From positions 186,001 through 250,000 of the forward strand of contig PEDN01001368.1 in the NCBI GenBank assembly GCA_003864495.1: a DNA stretch of 64,000 nucleotides, read 5' to 3'. The DNA comes from Nemopilema nomurai. Its lineage: Eukaryota; Cnidaria; Scyphozoa; Rhizostomeae; Rhizostomatidae. Positions 31,876 through 46,028 of the stretch are shown in pieces (within the stretch, counting starts at the first letter, position 1; each line of letters begins with the position of its first letter). The notes beneath the pieces were generated by a model. That model had not been told where the DNA came from. It did no database searches and worked only from the letters and a program-made list of their open reading frames with translations. Both the position numbers and the translations under genes were made by a program.

Positions 31876-34800
31876 ATGAGCATGAGTCATTTCGACAGCA
31901 CTGAAGAACTAGATAATATAGAGAACCTTCAGCAACAAACCCGAGATCCGTTTCAACTTGAACTCCTTGATGCAGTAAAACGCAGACAGCAGAAAGAAAC
32001 AGGGTTTGAAGATGGGAGGATCAATACCCAACGACACTCTAAAGAACTTGACATAAAGATGTCCAAGTATTTGGGAAATAAACAATCCCCGTTTAGAAAT
32101 CAACTCGAGGAATCGCCTTTCGATGGAGATTTCTCCCAAACAATGTCTCTTGGCACCAGTAACGTAAACAATAAACGCACAACACATTTAGATAATTCAA
32201 AATGGGGCCCTTCAATTTCTATTGATAAAGAAGATTTCGTAAAAGATGGACTTTCCAACGACAGCGATGAAGATGGCCTTGTTATTGGACATAACATCAA
32301 ATGCTCTGCAAAAGCAGACGGTCAGAGTCGTGATGAGCCACATACTAGTAAAAATACAGAAGCTATAGCAGGGAATGTAACCTCGAATGGCCTAAAACCC
32401 AGAAGAGTTAGCGGAAAAGGGACTGAAATTGGTAATTATTTCATTCTTATTAAGAACATTTCCTTATAACGTACATAAGGTAGAAAGCTATTCATTGTTA
32501 AAACAGGTCAAAAAGTAGGTAAGATATGTATATGGAATAGGTATACCTATTTCAGTAAAAAGTATATGTAGTGTACATGATATGAAAAGTATACTTTTCT
32601 CTCTTAATTAATTAAAGATGCTTACATCTTGAAAAAATTTGTAAGGCTGTCAGTTTGATACTATACTTGGTGTTAGTTGAACCAATACTATATCCTAAAG
32701 TTTGGTTAACTTTAATTTATTCAAGAAAAAACTAAGGCAGTTGGAAATTCCAGTGTCAAGATTTGAGCCCCTTCCTATACTTTTTAAATTTATATGTTAT
32801 TGGTATTTGCTAATTTGGTGTATAGCATTACTTTGAACCATCTTTCAGAGTCCAGAAAATCCTTGATTATGCAAATGTTTCAAAAGTAAGCATTTTTTAT
32901 AAAGAGAGCCTTTTGCTTGTTTTTACTTTTTGACATTTTTTCTTTAAAAAGCATTTTCTTAAAAGCTTATAGTTTTTTGCATTCATTCATTTTGCATTAT
33001 AGTTTTTCAAATTTATAATTTATTTAAGCAAATACCACCAGAAGCTTTTACTTAGAGCACTGAAAATAAATTTTGCTTTCCTGCAGAGTTTGAAGCTACA
33101 TTGTTAAGCTACTATCCTGTTTCTGAAGAGACACCTAGAATACTAAGCGCAAAAGTATATTGCAAGGTTTAGGAACCATGTCCAAAATGCACTAAAAGTT
33201 CTACTATGGCAATGTTTAAAGAAGATTACAAATTTGATGGGTCACAGGCTTTGGTTTCTTGGTGCACTTTGTGTTGCGCACTAATTCCTTTACTTTAATG
33301 TTTCTTGATCAATTTTTGTTAAGAATAGCCTTGGGTGTATTCTGGGACATAGCTTAACACTGACTGAGTTTAACCAGCACTGTCTTGGTGCTGTAGCAGT
33401 AGTCTTGGGAAGTTCAACCTGTCAGAAAATGGTTGAAATTCTACAGCCTATTGAAATTCTTATTGACCTGGATCTTATGTAGATTGAAATCATGAAACTG
33501 CCAAGAAACTTTTAAAAATGCATATCTTTGAGGCAGAATAAGTTCATTTGGTTAGATAAAATGGTAGGCTGCTGATGCATGAAGAGAGATTAAAGAAGCT
33601 GGTAGAAGTTTGGATTTGATAGTTTATATCTATGCAAGTAAAATATAGCCAGGAATGGGCTTTGTCACTAGTATTATTGAAGCTGTACAGCCAATCATCA
33701 ACCAAACCTTGGAATCAAATTGAATGAAGTAGCCATATCTAACATCTGATTTGTCAATTTACACCTTCAGTATTAGCTAATGACAAGGACACGAAACAAA
33801 ATCACCAAAAACGTCAACAGTAAGCAAATAAAGCAATAAACATAGCTTTAACAAGAGTTTCTAACATTGAAATGCAGTTTTAATTACAGCCAGTGCCAAC
33901 ATCAAATGGGGAAGCAAGCATGGCACAAACTAGATTTTAACTAAGTCTGGTCTAAGTTAGGAAGAATGATTTTCAAGAAATAAAGATTCAAAGAATATCT
34001 GAAGTGCATATCTTTTTTGATAGAGTAGGGGTACATATATTTTCAAGCACAAATAAATTAGAGTAATGAGATTGAGGCCCTGCAGTTGTTAATCTGGAAG
34101 CAATTTTATGAGACCTGTAACTGAGAATCTATGGTATCACCAACTGGAGAAATTGTTAAGACTTTTGGTACAGAGAAAAAATCCTTGAAGCTTACAGATT
34201 GATCTAGGTTACCTATCAGCTATTGTTATTAAAAATTTTTACTATGTAACAAAACGCGCTTATACGTTTTCTTTATAATTATTTTATAGTATTTTCGAAG
34301 AACAAGGAAACCCTGGCAGGTTCCGGACCTCAAGTGTTGTTGAAAGGAAAAACTGACGCTGGGAAGGCGCAGATAAAGGACACTGTAGAAAAGAGAGAAA
34401 TGTCCACCAAACGTGACAAATCGCAGGCTTTGAATGAAGGAAAAAATCTAGATGACAAGTTGAAGCGTTTGCCGAAAAGCGACTACGCTGAGCAATCCCC
34501 TAGAACCAGAAGTGAAATAGAAGACATATTTGGTCAGGGAAGGAGAAAGCAGCCAGACTATATGCAAGAAGATAATGATCTTAGATTGAATCCTCACAAG
34601 AAGAATTTTGCCCTAAACCATGACGACATGGTTGAAAATGTTGGTTCTCGGAAAGAGCCAGGAGGCTTTAGATCTCGTTCTGGATCTCGAAAGGAGGAAT
34701 CTGCTGGGTATGCAAGTTTCGAGACTCAAAGATCTCGTAGTAGTTCTGGCAAAACTACTCCGCCAGGCGAGCTAGAAGTCACGAGAGAACGTATACCTAC

Positions 34801-37800
34801 ATCGCGATCGGATAGAGCATCGCCGCTCGATGCACTTCTAACAGGTTCTACCAGAAAGCCTTGTCTAGATGACCAGGAAGTTGTTGAAGCTTCTAGTGCG
34901 CTTATTGGAGACAGACCTAGATCCCGCGCTAATTCAGGCAAACTCAATTCGGCTGATGGGGCAATTTCAACTTCAAAGAGACTATCAAAGGTCCAACAAC
35001 GGGAAACGTTGTACACGGACAGTACTGATGAGAGTAGGCATACAGACACACGTGACAAAACGAGTCTTGAAGCTACCTTAGGCGAAGTAGTCCCTAGGAA
35101 AGCTTCACGGTCAAGCCAAAGAAAGACCAGTATGACGGCAAAAGAATCGGAGGGCCATTCCTCCGTACGCCCAGGCTCAGCGAAACATGCAGAAAATGAA
35201 GGTTTACGAAAGAGGGAGTCGCAAAAGTTTCTGCCTGGTAAGAAGCACGTTGTGATAGACTCAGACTCAGACTCAGATGACGATTTTATTGGCATCAAAA
35301 CTTCTGGCAACGGAGGGAAAAGTCCAGAGCCAAATCTAGAGCCGCAAAGCCTCACGGCTTTCAAACGTCCCGGTATTCGACAGACGCTAGTTCCTGACAC
35401 TTCGAAAACAACGCCATTGCCAGGAAAACGCCTGAATGAATCGAGGGAAAGAAGGGATAGAGTGGCCAGGGATGGTTTCACAGACAACGAGGAACAGCTA
35501 TCAACATCAAATGGGCAGAAGTACAAAGAGTCTTTAAAAAGGTTCAAAGTCAAAGGTATTGTTTCCTCGTGTGTCCCAGACAAAGTTGTTTTTAGCATTT
35601 TTAAGGTTGCGTTGCGTCTTTTATCCGAATGTTTTAAAAATCGCACAAATTGAGCATTATTGTTATCAAATTCTTTGAAGTTTAAGCTTGAATAATTGCG
35701 TGCTGTTCTTTTTCCCCTATTTGATGATTTTCTTGAAGGTTTCAAGGTACTTGTTATTATAGAGGCCGGTGGTGGCCCAAAGAGAAAGGCGTTTCTTCTA
35801 AACTGATTTTCAATTGATGAAAGGGTTGTGTTAAAAATTTATTTTTGCTCAAACAGTTATTTTCTATTTCTTTGATTTAAGCCTCATTAAATGCACAGTA
35901 GTAAGCCTTCTTTTTTGTCAGGTAAGTTAGATGGGGATTCCCGGAAAGCAAGCCCGATGAAAGCAAGTGCACACGTGAAAGGGTCTGCTTCTGTGCCTAG
36001 CAAGGAGTTGAAGGGAGGAAGCGAGACGTCATCAACGGAAAGACAAAGGCGTGCCACTGTCAAGACGACAGCAAAGAGATCTCTTTCCTTTACAAATATT
36101 AGTAATATCAACCCTAAAACACCATACCAAGATGGTGAGGATGGCGACTATGTGAAAAAGGACCACTTTTCGGATTCAAGCAGCTTGAGAGAGCAGATAT
36201 ATTACGATTGGCTCAAGGAGAAATCTTCAAGGTCAAAAGTTGAAATTGCAGAGATGAAAAGGCGAGAAAAAGAGAAAGAAAAAGATGTGGAGCAGGAAAA
36301 AAAGGATAAGATAATGATGGTGGGAAATATTGCTTTTAACTTTTTGTTGCCTCTTTTTGTAATCATTCTACTGCCATTTTCCAGCTATTAGTGTGAGCAA
36401 ATTGTCTGCATGATTTGACGTCTTCCTCCGCATGTTTGCGGGCACAAAATGCAAGGGTTACCTATGATTTCGTTATTTCAGTCGCAAAAGGCTTTTGAGG
36501 CATGGAAAACCAGCAAAGAAGAAACGCTGCAAGCAAAACATTCTTCTTTGAAAGAGCAGAATTTGAAAGGGAAGGAAAAGCTAAATGAGACACAGCAAAA
36601 GAAGTTAGACGCAAAGAAATATTTCGAATCATGGAAAACGCAAAAGGATCAAGAACTGATTGAAAAACATCGTAAGAGAAAAGAAGAAGAAAGGGAAAAA
36701 CGAAAGAAAGAATTGGAAGAAAAAGACGAAAAGTTGGACACCTCAAAGAAGGTCTACGAAAACTGGTAAAAGCTCTATTTCTTAGTTTACCGGATTTTAT
36801 TGTCATGACTGATTTGCCATTAATTGATTAGGGCAGACCAGGCAATGCTGGGAAAGAATGATAGGGGTGCGATGAATCGCACTCGTTGTGGTGCCAAGGC
36901 GTGCAATGGTGTACAATTACTTACCGGCGTGCAATGGTGTGCAAGTACTTAATAGCATAGAAAACTGTATATAGAGTTGAGAACCTAACTTAATCATAAG
37001 AGTTCATTGGATGTTACGGCCAGTCTATATAGATATCGGAAGAGAATAAAACAGAAGTTTGGAGAATATAGTAGATAAATTGAAAGGTCTAATTGGTAGC
37101 ACCTATCTGCGCTCGTCATTGTGCCTACGAAGGTTTTTCCTTTCGTTTTGAAGTTTTGTTTTATTTGATGGGGCAATTTCAACTTCAAAGAGACTATCAA
37201 AGGTTCAACAACGGGAAACGTTGTACACGGACAGTACTGATGAGAGTAGGCATACAGACACACGTGACAAAACGAGTCTTGAAGCTACCTTAGGCGAAGT
37301 AGTCCCTAGGAAAGCTTCACGGTCAAGCCAAAGAAAGACAAGTGTATCGGCAAAAGAATCGGAGGGCCATTCCTCCGTACGCCTAGGCTCAGCGAAACAT
37401 GCAGAAAATGAAGGTTTACGAAAGAGGGAGTCGCAAAAGTTTTTGCCACGCCTTTAACTAGAGCGCCTAATGTGTCGCCAACATCGTATAATGAAGGAAA
37501 ATAATACCAAGTCGTCAGTTTTGACTAATCGTGTAAACAGGTACATCGATAAGCCAATGCTGACGAAAAAAGTCCGTCCATCAAAACTGATCAGTTTTAA
37601 CTGACCGCGTATTTCAGCCTTGTAACACGGAAAACGGAAACCAGCATCTCACAACAACTGTCTTTGCGAAGTTCAAGCTTGTCGTAACTTGCGTAAAAAT
37701 CGAAAAGGCGGCGACTATTCTTCTTCTTAAGGAAATTATAATATTCTCCAAACGTCGTTGTGGTATGATAAAAGCACAACATTGAGCAGTATTGAGCACT

Positions 37801-38762
37801 CTAGAATGAAATGTTCAGATAATTTGAGGCGTGCGGTGAACTGCACTGCTGAGCAAAGGAAGGCGTGTGCCAATGCGTGGGCGTGCGGTCGCACGCCATT
37901 CCCAGCATTGGCTGGCAGAGCGAATCCCTTTGATTTTATAATTTTCCACATTTCACAGTGCCCTGTTTTGAAGTCATTTTCCACTTTTGGTCATCTCTCT
38001 TTTAAGGAAAGCAAAGAAAGACAGGTTCCTTAAAGAACAAGCAAAGGAAAAGAAAGAAAAGGAAAGGGAGGAAAAATTGAAAAGTATTGAAGAAAGAGAA
38101 AAGAAAAAGGCAGCTGAAAAAATGTTCGAAACTTGGAAGGAGAAAAAAATTAAAAGCCCAAGAGAGGACATCAAACTTGTACAAAGGTAAGTGAACTTTC
38201 AATTCTAGAATCCTTGTGTTTAAAAATGTAGGCAAACTTCGCATCAAATCGATAGTGGGTTCTAAAATTTTCAACCAATATCACATCTAAAAGTAAGGTG
38301 AAAGTATCCAGTTGGTGCAAAAAAATTTCTCGTACTGATTAACCTGCTGTTTCCTGACACCTGTGAATGAATTCTATTCCTGAATTGTCTTATCTTTATT
38401 CGCACTACAGCTAAAAACATTATTCATGTAAAAGGTTCCCTAGTTGTGGTTTGTATATAACATGCTACAATTTCATGTCAGACAGAGACCAAAGGTTGGC
38501 TATAAGCACACTTTCAGTACCCCCTTCTTATCAAAGTAAACAGATTTCTCTGTCCAAATAGAAAATCAATATGAAAACAATGTTGTAAACAGCTGTCCCT
38601 TTTTCCAGAGCCTGGTGTCCTGTCAGTCGCAATACTGGTAATGCAATACCCACAGAAGTAAACCCAGTTATTCAACGAAACCCACCAAATCGGACAAGAA
38701 CCTTGAGTGCTTCAGCAAGGTTGCAGTCTGCAACAATGGGTTCAACTTTTAAAAGGATGTGA
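31876..38762 (+). CDS. MAP9: Microtubule-associated protein 9 (ASAP) homologue, six exons
   Basis: Exons with consistent phases: 31876-32431, 34290-35555, 35922-36319, 36482-36765, 38007-38186 and 38609-38762, giving 945 residues ending in TGA at 38760-38762. The N terminus has FQLELLDAVKRRQQK, like the FQDELIRAITARSARQR start of vertebrate MAP9. The middle is Ser/Arg/Lys-rich and disordered, with an acidic SDSDSDDDF stretch. The C-terminal third is a charged coiled coil with the MAP9 repeat motif: IYYDWLKEK, AFEAWKTSKEE, YFESWKTQKDQ, VYENWKAKKDR, MFETWKEKK, ending AWCPVSR like the WSPPSR of the human protein. MAP9 binds and stabilises spindle and ciliary microtubules. The first Met is at 31876, another two codons later. 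It is convergent with QDPR. Family assignment is strong; the first exon may be preceded by UTR exons. Confidence 0.9.
37168..37450 (+). repeat. Intronic copy of part of MAP9 exon 2
   Basis: About 283 bases repeat 34955-35237 of MAP9 exon 2 with roughly seven substitutions and no indel, in the same orientation, about 2.2 kb downstream, inside the intron between exons 36482-36765 and 38007-38186. The copied frame stays open and ends at TAA shortly after the junction (37455-37457). No strong acceptor or donor flanks it. Confidence 0.95.
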
Positions 38763-39813
38763 TTTTGTAATCAATCAGAAGTAGCTTTGATGCTGGCCTT
38801 TTCAAAACCACATCTCTACTGAATCAACACACTTTTGCTTGATATGTAATGACTATCCTTTCCGACTCTGTAGTTCAAGAATAGAAATGGGATCATTTTA
38901 TTAGTATGGGCTTAAAAGTTGGTCAAATGTCAGTCAAGACAAAGTTGTCACATTTTGGAACAGATTCTTTTGGTAGATTGTATTTGTATACATCTGAATG
39001 TCACATGAATTGGCCCAAAAGCACACTCTTTCCATGTTGACTTTCATTAAACTTTCTGCTTTCCGAGGGTATAACTTGACTGCTTTACAGAACAATAATG
39101 ATAAAACAAAAATTTGAAAATACTATTCAAAAGAAACAATTTGCTTCTTGTATTATTTATCTAAAAAGTATTTTAGCCCCTTCCCTTCTTTAAGGCAATT
39201 GTATTGGCCAATTAAAATATTATTTTTAAAAAAGTGGTAGATTTAAACAAGAATTGTGAAATTATTATTTTTGCTTGATTTGTCTTTTCACCATCTTTCA
39301 GCCAATAGATAAAAAATGGTGGCACTAGGCTTTGTTTATGTTGATAACCATACTTATTTGTAGGAACTCTCTTGACTTATGAGCTTATGTATTTCACTAG
39401 AATATTTATTGTACTGTTGAGGAAGTAATTTTTTTCATTTTTTCATTGAAGGAAGTGTCTAACTTCTTCTCGTTAATGGTTTGGCTATTCCGAATAGTTG
39501 GAATTAGATAGCCAAATATAAAGAAAACCAAAAAGTGAGCATTTCAAAATAACTTTCAAAACACAAGTAAATGGACAAAGTTTCATTATCAACTTTTATG
39601 ACTTAATCTATCAAATAACAGTTGACAAGACTGAAATTTTCTCAATCCCCTAGATTTCCTAAGTACTGTTAATAAGACAAATCAACAATCCATAAAAAGT
39701 ACAAAACTCTTCTTCAAAATAATTTTCTTCTAGGAAGAACTTTGGTACAATACAAAGGGATTTCTAGGGTTCTAAACAGTGTCTGTGGATTGCAAAAATT
39801 GTTCTTGGCATTG
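38763..39813. other. Convergent intergenic region between MAP9 and QDPR
   Basis: A/T-rich sequence between the two stop codons. It should contain both 3' UTRs. No other feature recognised. Confidence 0.6.
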
Positions 39814-42800
39814 TTACACACTGCAGGAGGTGGTTGTATTTCCATCTTTGGTCTGTAAAGTAACCAGGCTTCCACTTTTTGGCACATCAAAACCTTGTGT
39901 CCAGTTATAAAACAAGCTGAAAAAGTGAAGAAAACTGTTCAAAACTATGTTGACTGGTTTACTTTTCAAGGGTAGAGACAAGGGAACAAAGGTTACATTC
40001 CCTAGAATGTCTACATAACTGCACAGAATATGATGTAATACTTCATATAAAAAAGACATTGTCTATTTGCAATTTCTTTACTTTCATATTGCCTTCTTAC
40101 TGCTCACACCCTGCTCTATACAAACAAAAGAGACTTACAACTCTGCCAGTAATCAACTGTTGGCAATTGTTGAAATTAACACAATCTTTCCTCAATAGAA
40201 GTAAACACAAATGTTCTGGTATGTTGAAGCACATATCCAACCAGGTTCTAGCACAACATTTTTAAACAAAACAAGATAAATTTATAAAGTTTAGTTTAAT
40301 ATGAAAAAGAAGCTTTATGCTCCGTATTAGTCCTAGTTGGCCAATGTTCTATGGCATTGCATAACACTTCTTACTTACTTTCCAATGAATTCAAGTGGTG
40401 TCCAGGCTGAAAAGTCAGCGTTTGGCATTCCTTTTCGATTCATGGGTGTGTCAAGTGTAATACTAAAATAGGTATCAAAACACTACAAGAGGTATCAAAA
40501 TACTACAAGAGGTAAATAATTGTTGGTGTTTACTTCAATTATGCCAAACAAGCAATTAGATCATATTGGAAAGAAAAAACCTTTTCTTCCTGATTTAATT
40601 AAACAGAAGACATGGTTCAATTATGGTCAATTACAGCCAATCATACGCTCTTTCAACCCATAACTGGGCATGTAACCTGTAAGATTTTGGTCATTTTTTG
40701 ACTTTTGAATACTAAAAGGTGTTGAATTAAAGAAGAACTTTAAGTATGCAAAAATGGCTTCCAATATTTCTAGCTATTATGAAGTTCTGTACCACAAAGC
40801 ACTTGTTGTCATTTATAAGTATTCCAATGGAACAAACAATCGATAAAGCCCTTGTGATGCGTAAACATGCAAATCAAAGAACTACTGGCTTGGAAAATGA
40901 GCCTCAGCTAATGTAATATTGTGATATTTCAGCAATGATAAAGACCAGAACAACAACAAGGTAACTATTGACAACTATTTAGGTCTAAGGTTAAAAGGTA
41001 TAGCTTTTAGTTTGCGTGGTATAGAAGATTAGTAGATTTTTCTGCTGGTATATTTGCAATGTTTCAATGTGCAACTGGTTGCGAATTTTTACAAAGAATG
41101 AAAGGGAATGCCAAAATTCAATACATCGCTCTATGCTTACATTGGAATATTGCTCTGCCATTATTGTCAAGGGCTAATTTTCTTCATTTGAAGGCAGTTG
41201 GAATCCCATTCAAATGGAATCATAAACTTTTTTGAAATTTGCAAACCCTTTTCCATTGATTAACACCCTCTTTGTGCAAAAAGCTATCTTTCATTTTTTA
41301 ATTACAATAAAATTTTAAAAAATTAACCTATCATAGGAAACAAATTTGCTACCTCCTATTCATGCCTTCTAGAAAAGTTCAATTGTTTGAAACAGTTTGT
41401 TAAATGAGAATTCCCAGCTCCCCCTCCCACACCTGACCCTCCCCTCAATTTAAATATAATTTTGAATTAACCAATCTAAACAAAACAAAGATAAACAAAT
41501 CCAAACATTTCAATCTACTATGACCCCCCATTTCAGGGGTTTTTTTTAAAAAAATGTCAACCCCTCTCCTTATTGGACCCCCACTACAATTAGGAACTTG
41601 AGCCTACAGCAGTGTTCCCCAATCTTTTTCTCAACACTTGACAATTTTACTGCAGATTAGATGATAACAACAATAAGTTTATTATCGCTATTACGAGATT
41701 CCACTGTGCAACCAAGTGGAAATTTATTAGCACATTGCTAAAACATTCTAATGTTATTATAAGATGAGGAGAAAAAACATTTTATAATGTAAAACTATTC
41801 TAGCATCAAAAACTGTCCATAATGCTAAATCAATGGGAGCAATGGTTTCTAGCCTAAATCATTGTTTCTTACGCATTTTGTTAGCTTGGTAAAAGTTTAG
41901 CATACAGGGGATAAGCATACAGCCATTTCAAAATGATTGCACAACTTTGACTTGGACTATAAAATAGAGGGACTTAATGCTTTATCGTCAGTTTGCAGGA
42001 GAAGAAGAAGATCAAGAATGAATGCAAACAACAAAAGAAAATCAACAAAACTAATTTAAAATGGCTTGAGGAAAATTTCCGTTTTGACATTCAAAAAGCA
42101 CTTTACAAAATGTAATGGATATGATTTTATGCATTGTTTATTTACCCTCACTGCATTTCTTCTCCTGACATGCTGACTTTGCCCCACTTGATAGAACATC
42201 AGAACAAAATTTGTAACTTATTTTATCCTGTTTTCCTTCCAGACCGATCAACCTTTAGTGTGTTGTGATTGCTGTCGCAATTGCCTGTTTGCGACTTGTG
42301 AATCTTCCAAAGACTTTGTTAACAAAAGATCCCACCTTTACAACCTACTGTATTGACCTCAATTCTGCCAGAGTAGCATTAACTGTTTAACTTTTTCTTT
42401 GAAAGAAAGTATCATCAGTTCTATAAGATCATTTTGACCAAAGACAAATACTTACGGCAAAATGGTAACCACTGATGCGCCAGAAGGAAGGCCACTATTA
42501 GTTTCTGCAAGGCTCTTTGTCAGCTGGTGTATAGCAGCTTTTGCCATTCCATATCCAATCATTCCTGAAAGATGCTAAAGTATTATGTCTTAAGCCATCA
42601 CTGCTAATTGAACTGAAGAACTGAGACAGGGGTTCATTTCAGGCAAGTAAGGGGCTTTTTAATTTAAGCTTCTTTGTGTGCACAAGACCATTCTCCTTAG
42701 CTGCATCAGTTAAAAATGAATTTCACTGATACAGAAAGGTTGGCCAAATTCCAACCAGATACCAAAGTTTGCACCTGTGTGTATATATCATTCATATGGA

Positions 42801-45800
42801 GTAAAAATCCCAGATAGCCTCTATCCAATAATAATAAATATTCAGCACATTAGCCTCAGAAAGAGAAGTGCCTTGATTAGGATTTGTCCCCATCTTGGCT
42901 ACCCAAAATAGAAGCTATGGTAAAAACATTTTTGTGCTCTACAGGTGCTTTCTTTTCAGGGTTTAGCATTCCATGAGACTCAATAAAAACAACTTTGTTG
43001 CATTTGTCAAAATTGACTGGCTCATTGGAAACTTTCTGACATGCTTACCTGGTGTTCCTCCAGTTGCAGGTTGAGCACCAGGTAAAGTTAAGAGACCTCC
43101 TCTATGAAAACAAAGAAAGTATAATTATACTAAACCTCTAATGAAAAACAAAAAAATTCAATAGCTAGACTGCAAATTTCAAAGGATTCAGATTCTGTTG
43201 TCTGCATGGCATTATTGTCATTACTACAGCAATTGAATAGTAAAAATATTGATGCGCCAAACATACTCTTTCAAATGGTGTGCTGCAACACTTGCGGATA
43301 TAGATGATGTCCAAACACTTTGCTTCCACATCAAATCAGAATTTTTAAGAAAATCTACAAGGGTGAAAGGTGTTCATCCATGATCAGAGTTATCATTTTA
43401 GAAGCAAAGTACATTTGCACAAGAAAACAATTAGAGCATATTAGTATAGAATTATATTTTCATATTAAAATGGCACATAATCCAGCTACATTGGACTTGC
43501 TAGGTACTTAATATGTTCATGAAGCTACTTATATTGAGCATATTTAAAGTGCATATTCCCTAATTTGTGAGGGGATAATATTGGGATAATGGTGAAATGA
43601 AATAAAAATACAGTGCTGAGTTAAAAATTGAGATGTCTGAATTATTTGCAATGTGAAAACAAGTGTGTCCTTCAAAACCTTCCCAAAGCGATTATGACTG
43701 ACTCTTATTTTGAAGCATTAAGCATTTCTTCAAAAAGTATTGTAAAACTAGTGTATAAGCTGCACAGCCTATGTGCCAAGTCCTCATATCTGAAAATGGG
43801 GGTTGCTATTGTTGTAGTAACAAAAAATCCCTATTGATTTTTTATGATGCCAGGATCTAATTGATCCTTGGTGCCAGGGAAAAATTCCAAAAAGGACTGT
43901 TGTTTACACTTTTCTTAAATGTGGGGTAAAAAGGCAAATGCATCAATGGTGACTTATTCTATCAAGATGGATGAGTGACATGAATTAAAACAGAATTGGA
44001 CAAACTTATTGGATTGTCTGAAGAAGAAGTAAAGTATAATTGATTTAGCTGTTTGTATTCTTAAAAACATTTTCAACAAGCAAGTAAAAACATTGTTTCT
44101 GCATTTTGGGCATATAAATAGGTTTTTACAGTAGTTCCTTTGGAATTCCAAATTATTGGATAAAAGTTTAGACTACTGAGGAAGCAAAGACTGAAAGCAT
44201 TGAAGCTTGATGCTAGGAAGCATAAACTAAGGAACCAATGGCTATGGAGCTGTAGTTGAAGAGGTAGAAAAGACTGCAGAGGAATTTTCATTTTTGTCTT
44301 TTAATACCTAAATAATATATTTCATGTAACAGTATGCTTTTTCTGTATCCTTATCATTGCTATAGCTAAACATAATGCAGCATTATGGCATATTTGTTTG
44401 GCTTCCCTAGATTCCAATTTGCAAACTTACTTATGCCTATCTAGGCCATTGTTGATATTGACTTGTCAACCAAGGCTGTTTTCATAAATTGAAGTATATT
44501 TGTATTAGTATGTTATAGAAATTGCATGGAAGGAAAGTTGATGAATGAATCCATTAACTCTGCTGATAATCCTTGTGAATTTCTTATGTTTACTCAAATC
44601 TCTTGATTTACCAGTGAATATCCTCATTAAGATTTTTAGTGGTTCTGGTTTCAACGTTACAAACAAAATGTGATTGAGTCTCCTTTTGGGCACACTCTAA
44701 TGCTAATGAGATGAGGCAAATGCCGATCTCGTGCACAGCTAACAGAATAATAAATTATCAATTTCTTTTTGATAACAGCACATAAAGTTTAGTAAGAATT
44801 TGTAGGGTTTCAAATTGAGGTAAACAGCACTTAGCAAGAAAAGACGAGGACTAAGACCTCTCAATTCCATTGAGCAGAAATGGGTGCTTCAAGTTTGGAC
44901 TTAATGTTACAAGACTCTAGGATATATGCAAGTAATTTATATTGATTACTTGTTAGGTATTGATATTTCAGGTATAGTTGCTGTTTAAATAGAACACCAT
45001 TGAAAATATGATAAATAGCAGGAATCAAAATGAAATCTTTCCCAATGTTTAAAGTGAGGTTATTTGGTCAGCATGGTTATCACATTTGTTGTGAGCTCTG
45101 AATACATCTGGAGCAGCACAGCATACTTTTTTCCAAGCAAAAAATCACAATTCAACTCACTCTTGCTTTGTGCATTGCCACCAGCCCATCCCCCAGCAAC
45201 GCAAAGTATTGCATCTAGTTTATTGCCAGCCATCACTTCATCCACTCTTTTCTGTACCATTTCACTTTGTTTCACCCAGTCAGTTAGTTCTGTCACTACC
45301 ACATTTGCATCAGCATCTTCATTTGGTACAAGGTCGACAGAGAGAACCCACTACAGGTAACAAGGTTTTCATAAACTTATGCTACATTTTTTGATCAAAC
45401 TGGTTTTATGCACAAACAAGACGATGAGAATAAAACTACTAAGTAACTTCTAGCTACGTATAATTAGATTCGCTGACTCTGACTATGTCTTTTAACATTT
45501 TCAGACAGGTGGCTAAAATAACCCCCGCATAAATGGGATATTACTACTGTGAAGTAAACTGTTTTTGTAGAATCCCGATTCTTAAGTTTAGCCGATAATA
45601 GATGCTGCTGAAAAACAAAAGCTCAACTACACGAGTATAATCTTTGGAAAAATTGCGTACAAGAAAGATTGAACTCTACATAGGAACAATTGCAAGAGAC
45701 AATTTAACTTGGATTCAGATCCGTCGATGATTGGGATCTGGGATCCGAAAAAGACATTCTAAATTAATGGAACCACAAAGCATTACTTGAAAGTATTGCG

Positions 45801-46028
45801 AGGGTTTGCTTTAGCTACAGTCAACTGTTATTGTCTTAAATTGGGTTTTTACATCAAAACTACTTGATACCATGCGAGAAATCTTCGTTTGATAGTTACC
45901 CTTATTTCATTTTTATACTATTCCATGGTACTTTTACTCTTACCCAGTTCTTACTTTTGAAAAAATTGACACAGCTGGCACCAAGCGCTCCTTTACCGCC
46001 GTAAATCAAAACACGAGAAGTTGCCATT
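39814..46028 (-). CDS. QDPR: Quinoid dihydropteridine reductase, seven exons; 1-base break in exon 1
   Basis: QDPR recycles quinonoid dihydrobiopterin to tetrahydrobiopterin with NADH, supporting aromatic amino acid hydroxylases. Exons in order on the minus strand: 46028-45944, 45350-45161, 43354-43267, 43101-43049, 42564-42456, 40462-40379 and 39916-39814. Phases agree throughout except for one extra base in exon 1. The protein is about 236 residues (human 244). Motifs: Rossmann loop YGGKGALG (9-16), [20 protein letters not shown], the SDR pair Y143 and K147 in [36 protein letters not shown] and a tail with SGSLVTLQT. Exon 1 has seven T on the sense strand (45960-45966) where six keep the frame to the NW|WVLSVD junction. 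The alternative GT four codons earlier gives the wrong phase for exon 2. This is either an assembly error or a pseudogenising change; the rest is intact. Confidence 0.93.

Noticed and set aside
34726..35745. 339-codon frame on the minus strand
   Set aside because: Antisense shadow of MAP9 exon 2, whose Ser/Arg-rich codons leave the opposite strand open.
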